DNA of 64,000 bases from Cichorium intybus. Its lineage: Eukaryota; Streptophyta; Magnoliopsida; Asterales; Asteraceae. Below the pieces are notes generated by a model. The model did not search any database. It was not told the origin of the DNA and saw only the letters and a list, made by a program, of their open reading frames with translations. Location of the stretch: positions 85,570,750 to 85,634,749 of the forward strand of contig CM042015.1 of NCBI GenBank assembly GCA_023525715.1, in the 5' to 3' direction. Numbering within the stretch: the first letter of the stretch is position 1; each line of letters opens with the position of its first letter. Position numbers and translations under genes: made by a program. This document shows, one piece after another, positions 1 through 12,965 of the stretch.

Positions 1-666
1 TATATCAGTTTATGTTCTTAATTTTGAACATTATGTTTCAGACTTGGTGAAAAATAGATCAATTCTTTATGTAAATGATTGTTAATCTTTAAAAAATTTA
101 GGCCCAAATAAAGATCAATGTTGGGTTGGATATTAACTAATTTAAATTTTTGCTGAAGTTGGTAACCTGAAAATTGTTTGTGTGGCTTTAGGGTACAATT
201 AACCAATTCATAAGCATAAACTGTAATAAGCCTAAGTTTTGGAACCTAGAATTGTGGGTATTGATGTTGAAAAAGTATTTGAGAAATTAATGGCAGACTT
301 GGGGAAATGGAAGAAAAAAACTAAATAAGGGCAATTTTGTAAAAAGTTAGGACTTAATGGGGAAAACCGTCCTTTCCCTGAACTTCTTGTAAAGTTGTTC
401 TTTCTGCATTAAGTCAAAAAGAATCCATATATAGCTTACCAGATTAAGTCCTATCTCCATTAAGTCAAAAAGAAACATGACTCATAATGCTTAATTCATT
501 TATTTGCTGTCAATAAAAAAAGATAAGACTGCCCATGTTGTCGGTGGAATTTGTTACCGCTTCTATTTCACAATATACTTTGTAGTTTGTAGTTTCTTTA
601 TATCCTCTTTTTTACATGCTTTTTGTTGCTAACTTTTTGTCTTAAACCATACATCTGAAAAACCAG
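1..666 (+). other. Intron upstream of the YTH exons of the CPSF30-like gene
   Basis: No open frame matching a zinc-finger protein is visible here, and the first recognisable exon begins right after an AG at 665-666. The stretch is AT-rich and reads as intron. In Arabidopsis the short and long CPSF30 forms arise by polyadenylation inside an intron versus splicing to the YTH exons, so this may be the equivalent intron. That is inference: its 5' end lies outside the window. Confidence 0.5.
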
Positions 667-2279
667 GTATTTTATTGTAAAAAGTTGCAACCGTGAAAAT
701 CTCGAGTTATCTGTTCAACAAGGAGTGTGGGCCACCCAAAGAAGCAATGAAGCTAAACTAAACGAAGCTTTTGATTCTGTGGAAAATGTTATTCTAATTT
801 TTTCAGTCAACAGGACACGCCATTTTCAGGTGTGTTAAAGTTAAACACAACATTTTTAAATCCAATTTATGTCATATGTAATGTTTAAAACAAATTTATT
901 ACTGTTTTTCAGGGCTGTGCAAGGATGACTTCCAAAACTGGTGGCTCTGTTGGTGGTGGCAACTGGAAATATGAACATGGAACCGCGCATTATGGACGCA
1001 ATTTCTGTGTCAGATGGCTCAAGGTATTTTTTGGACTTAAAAACAACCCCTAAACCTTCTGAAATTGCAAAAGAGTCCCTGGGCTTTCTGTAAATATCAA
1101 AACAGGACGAAATTAAACATAAATTTTATTTACTGTGCAGCTATGTGAATTGTCCTTCCACAAAACTCGACACCTCAGGAATCCTTACAATGAGAACTTA
1201 CCAGTCAAGGTACCATATTATTTTTACTTCTATTCACTTGCTATATTGAATGATTTGAATCTAATAATAATTATTTTATGTATTTGTAGATAAGTAGAGA
1301 TTGTCAAGAGCTAGAGCCATCTATTGGTGAACAATTGGCCTCACTTTTGTATCTTGAACCAGATAGCGAACTCATGGTACCCTAATAGAATTATAAATTA
1401 TACAAATATTTTTAAACATTGATATTTAAGTGTATATTGTTAATTTTGTAGGCGATATCAGTTGCAGCAGAAACAAAGCGAGAAGAGGAAAAGGCAAAAG
1501 GATTTAATCCCGAAAATGCCACTGAAAATCCTGATATTGTCCCATTTGAGGATAATGAAGAGGAGGAAGAAGAAGAAGAAGAAAGTGAGGAAGAAGATGA
1601 AAGTTTTGACCAGGGCGGTTTCATGGCGGGACAAGGTGGCAGGGGAGGAGGAAGGGGCGGCAGAGGGATGTTATGGCCGCCACCTCATATGCCCTTAGGA
1701 AGAGGGCCCCGCCCTATGCCTGGAATGAGAGGCTTTCCTCCTATCATGATGGGGGCTGATGGGTTTTCATATGGGCCCGATGGGTTTCCTGTACCCGATC
1801 TTTTAAATATGGGCCCTCGTGGGTTTGGCCCATTTGGGCCTAGATTTTCTGGCGATTTTCAACGGCCGCCGTTTTCCGGTATGATGTTTCACGGCCGTCC
1901 TGGGCCCCACCAAGGGAACTTTCCGGGTGGTGGGTTTGGGGGGATGATGATGGGGCCCGGGCCGGGACCGGGACCTGGGCGCGGTGGCCCGTTTATGGGG
2001 ATGGGCGGAAGAGGTGGCCGACCCGGTTTTCCACAACAGCAGCAGGTTCCGCCTTCTCAGAATCGTGCTAAAAGGGATCAGGCTGGCGGTGGTGGTGGTG
2101 GTGCCGCCCAGGGTATGGGCCAAGATGATGAGGCTCAAATTGGTGGTGAAAGTACGTTCAAAAATGGTGAAAGTGAAAGTGAAGATGAGGCACCGAGGAG
2201 GTCCCGACATGGTGAAGGGAAGAAGAAGAGGCGGAGCTCCGAGGGTGATGCCGCCACTAACTCCGGCGATGGAAGTTAG
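667..2279 (+). CDS. CPSF30: 3' half of CPSF30-like polyadenylation factor with YTH domain
   Basis: Five exons: 667-829, 913-1023, 1141-1209, 1290-1376 and 1452-2279, giving about 418 residues to a TAG stop. The first two and a half exons encode a YTH domain, beginning RYFIVKS, with VWATQ and VRWLK; their tryptophans are candidates for the m6A-binding cage. It continues through LRNPYNENLPVK and LEPDSELM. The last exon opens with AISVAAETKREEEKAKG, runs into a long Glu tract (about 1555-1605), then a Gly/Pro/Met-rich disordered region and a Lys/Arg/Ser-rich tail. This architecture matches the long plant CPSF30 isoform, a nuclear subunit of the pre-mRNA cleavage and polyadenylation complex that reads m6A to steer poly(A)-site choice. 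The CCCH zinc fingers expected at the N-terminus are outside the window. Frame is maintained through every junction, so the gene looks intact. Confidence 0.93.
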
Positions 2280-4158
2280 CCCATGGCCGGAAATGTCTTG
2301 TTAGGCGGTTAGGCCCCACTTCGTTACTGGTTTTGAGTTAGTTTGTCATTAGGCATCGGATATTTATTGGTGTTTTAGTTTCTTGAAAGGTGATGTACAT
2401 TAGCTTTATTTACACAGGGAGACCCTGAGAACTTATACGAGCAACAACATTATGTAACCTTGTCCTGTCAATTTTAAAACGGTTTTTGTTTTTAGATGTT
2501 TTATGTAGATTTGAATATGATCAACCGTTTATAGACGATTGAGATATGTATCGAGTCTTGGATCTATATAACTCGGTGAGAATTATTCATTGTCGCTTCT
2601 TTTAAACTAATTTCAACTATATGAAGAAGAAACTTTTTACATTGATAATATTAATGCTTAAATTGTGACAATTTTTTAATGTGTGTAACAAGATTATGTC
2701 CCTTTCGACGACCAGAATGTTTAATATTTTACAAGTAACGTATTTTATTAGTTGTTGAAATGTTGCTGCATAAATTGATAAAAAAAAAATGTGAGACATG
2801 TCGCATAAATTGGTTAAACAATGAACCATAGTTGTATAAATAAACATGTAGTATGTCATAAGAGCATGTTTATCGGTCAAACTTGCAGACCGGCCGGAGA
2901 GTATTAACCATATAAAACAAAAGAAAAGGAAAAAAAATACATCATGTCGGCTGCCAAGTTAAATATCACGACGACAATCCATGTCATGTGTCAAATTTTT
3001 AGAGGATTTGCTTATTTTTATCTATTTTATATTTAAGATATAATAAATGGTAATTGATATTAAAATTTATTAATTAAAAAAAAATTAAGCCGATATTCAT
3101 AATTTTCAATTCCTTATATATAAAGGTCAATATCTACATATATTCATAAACCTTCTGAATTCTCTATTTCTAGTATTTTATCCTACTTATTATATCTAGG
3201 TTCTCTACTAATTATCCAAATTATTGCTCAAACCCCCCGTTTTATGGAGATTTTCAAAATTTTCTACACTCTCGGTCTGCATAAAACCCTCATTTTTCTC
3301 CGAACCTAAATCAAATGCCTAACATGCCCAATCGTGAAACCTCAGAGTATTTATGAGGGAGATAGTTGAGATCGGTTATTAGTATTGGATGTATAGAGTT
3401 AGGGGTGAGAAAATAATATTTTAATGAAAGATTAGTTGTGACCGATTGATGATAAACATAGTCTAAGGACTAAGATAACAAATATTAGTGTTTGTATGTA
3501 TTGGTCTGATGGTCTCAGTATGAAACGTTGTTATATATTGTCTGTACAACTACGTTATTACATAAACTAGGGGAAATACGAAACTTGCATAAACAAGCAT
3601 TTATGCTTTGCAAGTTAACCTACTTATTTTTGGTCAATATAAATACTGAATACATTGCTTTTATATGAACTTTCTCGTATCATATGTTATATGTAAACAC
3701 AAAATTTCCTTGAAAACACAAACAAATGACGACCTCCACAAACCACCACAAGAACTCCTTCACACAGTGGCAGTTGAAGAGTAACGGAGCATTTCCAGTA
3801 GATGAAAAAGCAAAACAGAGCATCAAAACTTCCGATTCCTTGACATTATCCGATCAACATGATCTATCTTATTTTATCATAAATTAATGAAATTTTTAGA
3901 CATTAAGAATCAAACTTAAAGGAGTAACCTTAACATACAACCATTTGCTAAGAGGATCTTCAAATGACAACCCCATCACCGGAACCCGGAACCAATTTCC
4001 AGTCACCGATGGGCCGGGAAAGAATCATTACCCCTATTTCCGACGGCAACCCCCATCAATCAATAATGTACACAATTAGTCCAAAATACACATCAAAGTC
4101 ACATTTTCCCCTCTGCCTCTCCTACAAGCAGCATAACGAGGCTGTGGACTTGGTCCAA
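2280..4158. other. Convergent 3' flanks and intergenic DNA
   Basis: This holds the 3' untranslated region of the CPSF30-like gene (to roughly 2.6 kb) and, at its right end, that of the minus-strand SAPS gene. The middle is AT-rich with only short shadow frames. No conserved coding sequence, repeat with clear ends or RNA gene was seen. Confidence 0.5.
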
Positions 4159-7100
4159 TTACTCCGGTCCGCCGCCTCCAGCATCCTTCTTGCCGTCGTT
4201 CTCACCTTCCACCTCCGATTTTCCGGTGGCGGCCGATGGCGGAGCCACCTTCTCCTCTCCTTTGTTTGCAACATCATCATTAACAACATCACCATTAGGA
4301 AGGCCAACTGAAGTTTCAGCAGACTCCACGGTTGTCACCGGTGGTTCGCCGGAGGGCTCGACGGATTCCCGCCATTCAATCCACTCCGGCGGCTTCTCAC
4401 TCTCGCTTTGTTTCAAGTCCTCGGTCGGTTTTCCGATGACGGTGTCATCTGGGCCCGGTTTTGACTCTGGGACCTCAGATGTGGCGGCATCAACCACATC
4501 TTTCTCAGTTTTGTCGGTGACGACATCATCATCACCGCCACCAGCAACACCCTCGGTGGTGGGTGAGGGTGATGAAGCTACTGCGGCACTAGTTGATTGC
4601 TCATGATCCGCCCTCTCTTCCTCAAAAGCAAACCAATTTGAATTTGTAAAAAGTGACCCACTGAAACAAAAAATTCACATCGTAAGCGTGGAATCATTAT
4701 GGATTCCAATTAACTAAAAATGACACGTAAGATTATAGTCTAGTCAGCAATATGATGAAATAAATCACACCTTTCTTGGTCATCTCCCAATCGAAGTGAA
4801 GATATCACTACTTCAGCAGATTCATCATCAAAGTAAACATCCTGCAAAAATTACATTTACTGTTACTTTTTACTTTTACAGTTACTGATATTTTTATTAT
4901 TACTGATATACATACCTCATCGTCTCTTTCCAGTGAGCCATGACCCTGTAAAGATAGCGTATTAATTTAAAATAAGCAATAATAATAATATTAAAATAGA
5001 GCATGACTAATTTATTATATACCTCGTCATTGTCATCATTTTCATAGATACCGTATCGGAACGCCTGGCTTAAATTATTGGCTAGAGCTGCCACGTCATA
5101 GTCTCTATCTTGGTAATCATCATCATCGCTGTCTCTACCACGGTCATGAAGTGTAGTAGGTCTCCTGTTTATTTAATTAAAATAGAGTAAATAGCAGTTA
5201 ATAAATACATGAAAAATGATAAAATTATTGTAGAATACCCACCCGCATGCCCACTGGTAGACATTTTCAAGTGTATTGCGTTTAGTGAGTACTTCTGTAT
5301 GCCACTCCACCCATTCAGTATCACCCTGTCAAAAAAAAAAAAAAAAAAACATGCCATCTGTATGAGGGAAAAGAGAGATGAAAAGACAGGTGTCAACTAA
5401 AACAGGAAGACACGTGGCAACCTGCAAATATGACTCTATGAAGCTGTTAGTTGTTCCTTTTTCGATAAGTTTGTTTGCTATACGTGTCATGTGCCCGACA
5501 TTTCCTATCCTTGGTGCTGTTCTTCCTTCAGCAGGGACTGTTGGCTGCAACATGTATTCAATGAATTTAATTAAGATTTAATAGCAATGTAATTTACTTC
5601 GCTACCAATATAGGCAATGTACTTCATTTATTCACCAATTTTAGCAATGCATTTTAATTTTGACCAATATGGGCATCGTTGTTACATATTGCTATGATTG
5701 GTAAATCAATATAAGTATACTGCTTTTATGGTAAAGAATAAAGTACATTGCCTATATTGATGAAAGAAAGTAAAGCACGTTGCTATTTCCTGCACTTCAA
5801 TTAACAATAGAATAATAATGAAATGGTGATTTCAGAAAGTTGACTATTACATTCTTAGGATCAGAGTCCAATAAACAATTCTTTTCAGCATCAAGAATTT
5901 TCCTGACAAGAAGACAATCTTCAAGAATATGCTTAATGAGTGAAGCGTTCTTGCTTTCAAGGCAAGAGTCTATTATCTGTTCAATGTGGTGGTGAATGAA
6001 GTTATTGTATGGGTACCTAAAGTCAAAAAAAAAATAAAGTTGGGTTAATTACTTAATAGTATTTTTTTTTAAAGTTTCAAGAGATAACATGCACTTACTC
6101 AAAGAATAATTCTAGAATACGTCTCAAGGCACCAAGGCGGATCAACTCCTTCTCAGCAGCTTCACTACTAACCGTCATTAAGACCGAGATGAATTCAATA
6201 ATCTGAAATTTTCCATTGTTAAGTAGCAAGAAAGATAAATAAATTCATGGTATGATAAGTTGACAACATGAAATAGCTAAAGTACAAATATAACCTTTAG
6301 GCGATGTTTCCCAAGAGGTGGCTGCAACTTGCCATATGTTGTAAGCAAAGCATTCACTTCTCCTGTAACGTTTAAGAGCTTTAACAAATTCCCTGCACAT
6401 AAAAATGCCAGATTTGTTAAAATTTCAGATCAAACTTTATAAAAAATAATCTTTAATTTATTTACAAGATAACGTATACCTAGGCTTTCCAACATTCCTT
6501 CAACAGTCTCAGGTTTGGCTGATGCTGCAGGTCCATGAGTTGACTGGCGGTTGTAAATGTAATATGTCCCTGATGTTTGTCTCTTTGGATCCAACAAAGA
6601 TATGCATACAGACAATGAATGAACTAAAACTGAATTTGGTCGTGAGTCTTCCAAAGCATGACGAAATAATCTTGCTATGAAGCTGCAAAATCGTATATAA
6701 AATGTTTAATGTATTTATTAAATGACACAAACTCCTTCAAAAATTTAAATATTAACCTTGGACTGGATATTTTAGCAGCCAATCCTGGTGGAGCATATCT
6801 TGTTATAGCACAAAGAGCTTCTGCTGCATTTGCATGCACTTCAGGACAATCCTTCAAAAGATTAAGTTATTAGTTCTTGATTTTATGTAATCAAACAATT
6901 ATATAAAACTTACTGTAGAACTGAACTTGTCAACAATCATTTCCAAGACATCGGTATCTTCAAGCCATTGCATTGAATCTGAATAGCTGGTGTAAAGATG
7001 TTCATCAGCACCAATCAGACGAATAAGAACCTGTAAAAGAATAAAAATTAGATGGGATTTGGATATATTGGTAAAAAAATTACTAGTGGTTGAGATTATA

Positions 7101-9048
7101 GAATTCACCTCCATGATGGATGTGATTCCTATTAGGTCAACTAGTTTCTTGATAATATCCTGATGGGCCTGAACACCAAGTCATTAAGAGCTTAGCAAGT
7201 AGAATAATAAAATAATAAATGTATAGAGTTTAAACAAAATTATGATGGTGATCAGAAAAGGAACAAAAAGGTTAATTTACTTATAAAATGCAAATTAATT
7301 GGCAACTTACTTGGATATAGTTCATTAATGGAACTGTCTTCCGCAACAGCAGACATACAACAACCTACAAAATAGAAACAAAACATCAGCAATCTAATAT
7401 GAGAAGGGAACAAATGAAATATAATTTTCAGGTATGTGTACCATAAGAAAAATGAAAATGGGAATTGGAGTAAACTTACTTTACTGAAATATCCAGCAAG
7501 TAGAGCACTATGTTGGTGTTCTGGTTCAAGGAAGGAGAACAGCTTGTTCATCAACTGCAACAATATATGAAAAGTTTCTTTCACAACTCAATCATAGTCA
7601 AAGAACCCTAAAACAATTCTGATTTTCAACTCAATAACCTAAATGATAGAAATCGACTGTTCCATAATCCATACCTCTTCATCTTCAACCAAGGCTTTGA
7701 GAATGATATCAACTTCACAAGTAAAGATCTCGCAAGCGATAAAAGGGAACCTAAAACATTTAAAACACTTATTGTTTGAAAGCATCTAAAGGAAAGGAAC
7801 ATAGTTTACATGATAGCGCACAAAAACATACTTAAAAGTTCGCCCTTTTTCAGCATCTTCAGGAGCTTCTTCCACTATGTAACGAACAAGTTGCTCAACC
7901 CGAGTCCTTTCCCTTAAACTGCAATTAACAGTTAAAGTACATTCTACACGTTATAAACTCTCAAGATGCCTATTAATTGGAAATGACTAAAATAGATTAA
8001 ATTTTAAAACAAGGTGTCAAGACACGATAAGTCAGCAGTAACATGGAGCCAATTTGGCTTGAGTTTTGGGACTTACAAATTGATAAGGCGGTTGTTAAGA
8101 GCTTTGCATTCTTGGATTATTTCGTCTTCGTCTAGAAGCTCCTCTAGTGTAAAATTTTCCTTGTCCAAAATTGTCTCCACCTGGATTGATAGAAGGTGAG
8201 TATGAGATCTCACACCATACAAAGACAAAGTAATTCGCATTGAAATCTTATCATTGATTAATGATTTGGATCAAGAGTAAGGAACACAATATGGAAATCA
8301 CATCCTTGCTGCTACTTGTGTAGTATATGCATGTTGATAGTTGAGTTACCTAAGAGAACATGTGCAACAACTATAGTGGACTTGTAAGACACACATAAGA
8401 CATTCAATTGGAAAATAAATATTAGTTATACTTATGGGCTACACAAGGATGCGCGAGTCTTATGGGGTTACACTATACTAACATATATATCTTTATCATT
8501 TTCAAATATACATGCTGGAGTAAGGCAATCAACCAGGTATAACCAAGCAAGATGAAGATATTTTAAATTAACCATAGCCAGACACTCCTATGTTGTCCAC
8601 AATAGAATACACTTCATGTCACTTTCCCAACCCCATCATCAAACACCAGCTACACAAACAGATGCGATTCCTTTCTACATGTGCAACCAAAAAGAACAAA
8701 ACCCCATGGAACTGACTTAAGACGTTAAATAGAAACGCAATTTGATAATTATACACTTTCTATCATATAGGTCTCTGAAAAATAAGAAAACCTGAGGCTA
8801 CTACACTTATATCGTTAAACATCATCAATTCATATCATTTTTTTCAATTCATTTGATTTCCATCCATATTCCTCATCAACCAACCAATCAAACGCATAAA
8901 TGAAGAAACAAACTTATGATTAGCTTAAATTGTAACTAATCAAAACCAGGATCTAGAGATATCTAAGAGCATCTAACCAATTTTCTCAAAAAAAACATCT
9001 AGGATTTACCGGAGACGTAGTGGACAACCCGGTCATACGCCAAAACAT
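4159..9048 (-). CDS. SAPS-domain (SIT4-associated) PP6 phosphatase regulatory subunit
   Basis: Nineteen exons, read right to left: 9048-9010, 8180-8077, 7918-7832, 7750-7675, 7554-7480, 7364-7311, 7168-7109, 7030-6914, 6851-6757, 6682-6480, 6392-6295, 6202-6099, 6016-5851, 5544-5422, 5325-5243, 5161-5023, 4945-4916, 4841-4771 and 4660-4159. They sum to 2,226 nt, an uninterrupted 741-residue frame. It starts MFWRMTGLS and passes through LVRYIVEEAPEDAEKGR, LVDLIGITSIME and RIGNVGHMTRIANKL, all typical of the SAPS family. The tail is acidic, then Ser/Thr/Pro/Gly-rich (last exon). Family members bind PP6/SIT4-type Ser/Thr phosphatase catalytic subunits and set their targets in cytoplasm and nucleus. 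The start is the ATG opening exon 1, with an 829-bp first intron after it. A short inverted-repeat element sits in intron 5544-5851. Confidence 0.93.
5580..5790. repeat. Short inverted-repeat element in SAPS gene intron
   Basis: The left arm starts AATAGCAATGTAATTTACTT and the right arm ends AAAGCACGTTGCTATTTCC, an imperfect inverted repeat; internal sub-repeats of the phrase GCAATGTACTT occur. Related elements occur in introns of three other genes here. MITE-like, but no target duplication was recognised. Confidence 0.45.
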
Positions 9049-9330
9049 CGTGAAATTAAAAACGAATGGTTTGAATTCAGATCTGCAGCGCCAGAAACGT
9101 AGCTTAAAGATCACCGTAAGAAGCTCCAAAATCTGTGAAACGAAACCCTAGAATTCGAAAATGGAAGCAAACAGGTTATGTTTGTGGTTGATTTTTGAGG
9201 AAGAGTTGATTGATTCAAGGGTTAGAGATGGAGAGAGAGGGAGAGAAAACCTGCAATCGCGGGACGGGATATATCTCTGTTGCAACTATCTCCTCCTCCT
9301 CCTATGTCCATCGATCCATTTTCAAATTCC
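9049..9330 (-). promoter_or_regulatory. Leader and probable promoter side of the SAPS gene
   Basis: On the minus strand the sequence before the ATG at 9048 is CT-rich (GAGAGAGAGGG on the plus strand near 9230) and contains the frequent plant 5'-leader phrase CTAGGGTTTCG near 9145. This suggests the transcribed leader lies here. No TATA box was pinned down. Confidence 0.4.
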
Positions 9331-9599
9331 AAAGTTAAATCTATGTACAATTATTTTGCAAGTAAACCTATTTTGGTAAAACATTAATTTAGGCAAAAAA
9401 AAATTACATATTCCTGTTTATCAATTATTTGATAAAGTAAATTTGTATTGATATATAGTAATATATTTATTTAGTATCAACTTTTAATTGATCAATGTAT
9501 TATTTAACAGGTGTCTTACGTAATTTAAAACAATTTGATAACAAATAAAAACCTAATTACTCACATAAAATAAGCAACTTTGATTTTTTTTTTTATTAC

Positions 9600-10440
9600 A
9601 AACAGTTTGACTCTCTATAATCGGTTTCACATGTTTTAACGTTGACATAGCGTATCATTTAGTTACATTTAATCGATGTCAGATGTGGAACTATTCATAC
9701 GAACTTCGGAAGGGGTTGTCCACATACTGTTTTTTGTTATCTCTAATTATGATATCGGTACTCCGAACCTATCGATAATGTTATTTTGGAAAGTTAATTA
9801 TATTATAAATGATTATGGTTGCCACGGGTTTTCTCTTTGGCTTATTTTGTCAAGTAGTCCGTAGCTACTATTAGAAATTTTACACGTCTCGCTATTTTGG
9901 GGAACATAAAGACCATGTCGATTCCCCTTCGGTAAAATGGTCAAGAGATTGAGATGCATACCATTTTTTGTTATTGGTATGCGATAGAGTTAGCATTCTT
10001 GGCATCTGGCCATAGTATCTTTTGTATCCTAGTATATTGTTGACCATAAATAGCCTAGTCGCATGACTTTGGCTGCAGGAGTCGAAAGTCCTTCATGCTC
10101 TCTGGTTCCTTTGTGCATCTTAGTATTTATAGAAAGATGTGTCTTATTGACACAACGTAAGAAAGGTGAGAAGTGCCCTTTTTATATGATCCACCAATTT
10201 TATGGTATATTCAGAAGGCCATGATTCGTATTTTTCGATTCGTCTTGTTATTGGCAGGGAGCACGATGTGCTCCAGTTAGTTATAAAATGGGAACATCTA
10301 GCTGACTAGGCCCCTTCTTGAATACCTCTTCTTATATATTTTACTTTATGATAAAACTTCAACCAGGACCTTATTTGTTATGTATGTGAATGATGTAGAG
10401 GAGAGCTTACTCAAGGCATTTGCCCTTTTGTTATGTTACT
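9600..10440 (-). mobile_element. Degenerate Ty3/gypsy integrase fragment
   Basis: Translating the minus strand in pieces gives phrases typical of a plant gypsy integrase: a zinc-binding-region end near 10000 (RYYWPRM), then VKFLIVATDYLTK around 9870-9900, then DNKKQYVDNPF around 9700. Many stops and frame changes separate them, so it is a dead fragment. It carries no recognisable LTR at either end. Confidence 0.6.
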
Positions 10441-10651
10441 TCAAATTTTGTTAGACTCAAAAGGACTTGAACATTTGTGCTATTTCTCTCACCTTGGCAA
10501 TATATTTTGGAAGGTGAAGCTATGTGGCTACATAGTACCTGTTTAGTTAATTTGTTACTAGCATTAGATCCCCAAAGGCTTGTAAAAGTTCATAGTCATT
10601 CTCCTTTCCAGCTTGAGTCTAACAATCAGTGCTTCATATTGGCCTTATTGT

Positions 10652-12215
10652 TAGAGATATAGAAATCTAATTATGCACCCAATTTCACTCTATTCCTATA
10701 AGAAAGGAAATGAATTATTACTCACAAGTCTCAAGTAATATATTAGGGTCTCAAGGCCTTTAACAATCTTAGGTTATTGGTTCTTCATGATAAGATATTA
10801 AACCCTAAGAATTTAAGCCCCAAATAAGTGTTACCTTTTACCAATAACCAAAAATGAGGGGGTGCAGGGTCACATGGGTCATCCCGTGACCAAAACCCCA
10901 CGCAGGTCGCATACGGCCTCAGAGGATCCGACTTGTGTTTTTGCGTTATACGCGGTTTGTGTAGGTATAGTGTGCAAATCCATGCGGACCGCGTGAGTAC
11001 TGGGCACAATTTCTTATTTGCAACCCTTTTATCCCAAACTTGTCTTAATGAGGTTCTTCAAACTCCATTCACCACTCATAGAGACTCAAACAAGTTCAAA
11101 CTTCAATGTACCTTTCTACATGATCAAAATGTTTATTGCTTAAGGTATTAAGTCCCAAACATCTAAATGGGTTAAAACTCCATCAAGATGTTGGCTAGAT
11201 TTCATTATATGTTATTCATCACATCAAAACTTGCAAATAGTTCATCGAGTTATTAAAAAATAATCCTTCCATCAAGGGGTAATTCCAACTTCTTGTTTCT
11301 AATCCATAGAAATTTATTCTTAAGAAACCCCGAAACAATCCTTGATTTCATAAAAGAGAACCCATGGAAAGCCTAGTTCCATCCAAGGTTCAAGTGAGAT
11401 TTAAAGTGTTCACTACAACTAATAGAGTATCAATCATTAAGGAATAATTTAGAATGATTACATTCATCCTAAACACTCCAAAAGGTTCATCACCAATCAT
11501 GATACACAAATTTCCCATAAAATCAAACTCTAGGGTTCATAATATCCCAAAATCTTCATAATAAGTGATTCCAGGTTATCCATGTGATTAGAAACCTTAA
11601 AAAACACTTGGGTCATAGGAATGACCTCCCCCAACTCATATTCTTGGATTTGACCTCAACCCAAAACCTATTTTTCAACTAGAAATGGAGATTCCTTACC
11701 TAGAAACACCTAAATACTTCAAGAGGTTGATTGAATCTTCAAGCTCTTCACTAATACTCCTCAAATCAGAAAAGGCAAGGGTTGAGTCTCCTCTCTCCCC
11801 TTCGAATTGTCGCCAAAATGCTAGAATAAGGGTCTACCCCTCATTTAGCTCTTCCCACTTCTATAAATGACAATTAAGTCCCTCAAGTTTCATATGTGTT
11901 CACTATGGGTTCAAAACTCACTAGATAAATGGAAGTTTTTAAGCTCTTAACTTTTTCCCCAATATAACTTTTCTTATAACAACCAAATCCTAGTTGGTCA
12001 ATCTTTATCCACAAGCTTCACATAAATGACACTTTTAACCCGAAGGGTAAAAATGTCCATTAAGGTCCATGAGTGGACTTCCAATTCATATATTTCCAAA
12101 TAGAATCATAAGTTAAATTAAGTTTCATTTAAATTAATTATTTTTACTTAGTTGTTATTATTATTATTTATTTATTTATGATTTTCTAATTTAGTCCTAA
12201 AATTAGGTGTAACAA
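10652..12215. mobile_element. LTR-like retroelement remnant
   Basis: The stretch begins TGTTAGAG and ends GGTGTAACA, TG...CA-type LTR termini. It has the layout of long plant gypsy LTRs: AT-rich with a GC-rich patch near 10870-11000 and runs such as AAATGACAATTAAGTCCCTC. It contains no gene. No matching flanking duplication was found, so the borders are uncertain. Confidence 0.35.
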
Positions 12216-12600
12216 ACTCCAACCAAATGTGTCACTCTTAACCACCAAAGTTAAGTATCGAGTTGCGGCAATAGTGCTCAATAGAGTGTATGACTAATGC
12301 AACTTTTGAAAGACTTTAATCAATATGTGGAATATAGCATCCCTCTCTTATGTGATAATCTTTCATTAATTCAACTTGTGAAGAATCCTACCTTACATGC
12401 TCTAATGAAACACGTTGAAGTTCACTATCGTCTCATTAAAGAGAAAGTGTTGAGAAGGGAGATTAATCTAAGGTATGTAAACCTAGTCAATCAAGTTACA
12501 GACTTGTTTGGTAGGGGCTTATTTAGTCGAAAGTCGATTGCATTTTTTTTAAACAATGGGCATGGTGGAAGAAGGTGTTGAGAAGGAATATTAACATGAC
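12216..12600 (+). pseudogene. Ty1/copia RNase H fragment
   Basis: The plus strand encodes a truncated copia RNase H end: YRVAA near 12260, IPLLCDNLSLIQLVKNPT, then KHVEVHYRLIKEKVLRREI and VNQVTDLFGRGLF. This is the conserved C-terminal part of a copia polyprotein. Nothing of the upstream reverse transcriptase or of an LTR is attached, so it is a fragment. It begins next to the LTR-like end at 12215. Confidence 0.75.
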
Positions 12601-12774
12601 AAAACCTTTACATGCATGGTTGCATAGGAGTCTACCACCATGTATGTCACTAATTTTGCATTTATTTCTTTATGGTTATTTAATATTTAGTTGTATGACT
12701 TTGTCTATGGTAGTCTCCTAACTTTAGAAGTTATGCAGTAGTAGATAACAGAAGTTATGTAGTACTTGGTAATT

Positions 12775-12965
12775 GTTTCCATGTTTTTTCATTTTCTTAT
12801 GTAAGCCATATATATGGTCCTTTATTATTGTCATTCGAATAGATAACATATGCCCATTTGTCTCCTTTCATATTGTTTCCATGTTTTTCATTTTCTTATG
12901 TAAGCCATATATATAGTTTCCATGTTTTTCATTTTCTTATGTAAGCCATATATATGGTCCTTTAT
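12775..12965. repeat. Three copies of a ~47-bp direct repeat
   Basis: The phrase GTTTCCATGTTTTTCATTTT followed by CTTATGTAAGCCATATATAT occurs at about 12775, 12872 and 12917; the last two are adjacent and the first is separated by about 50 bp. This looks like local duplication in non-coding DNA. Confidence 0.8.

Noticed and set aside
1803..2210. A 135-codon minus-strand frame
   Set aside because: Antisense to the Gly/Pro-rich last exon of the CPSF30-like gene; composition alone keeps it open.
4190..4606. A Ser/Thr-rich plus-strand frame of 138 codons
   Set aside because: Antisense of the last exon of the SAPS gene, whose minus-strand reading connects to 18 other exons in frame.
10652..12215. 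A solo LTR with a target duplication
   Set aside because: TG...CA-like ends exist, but the five bases on each side (CTTAT and AACTC) do not match, so it is listed only as an LTR-like remnant.
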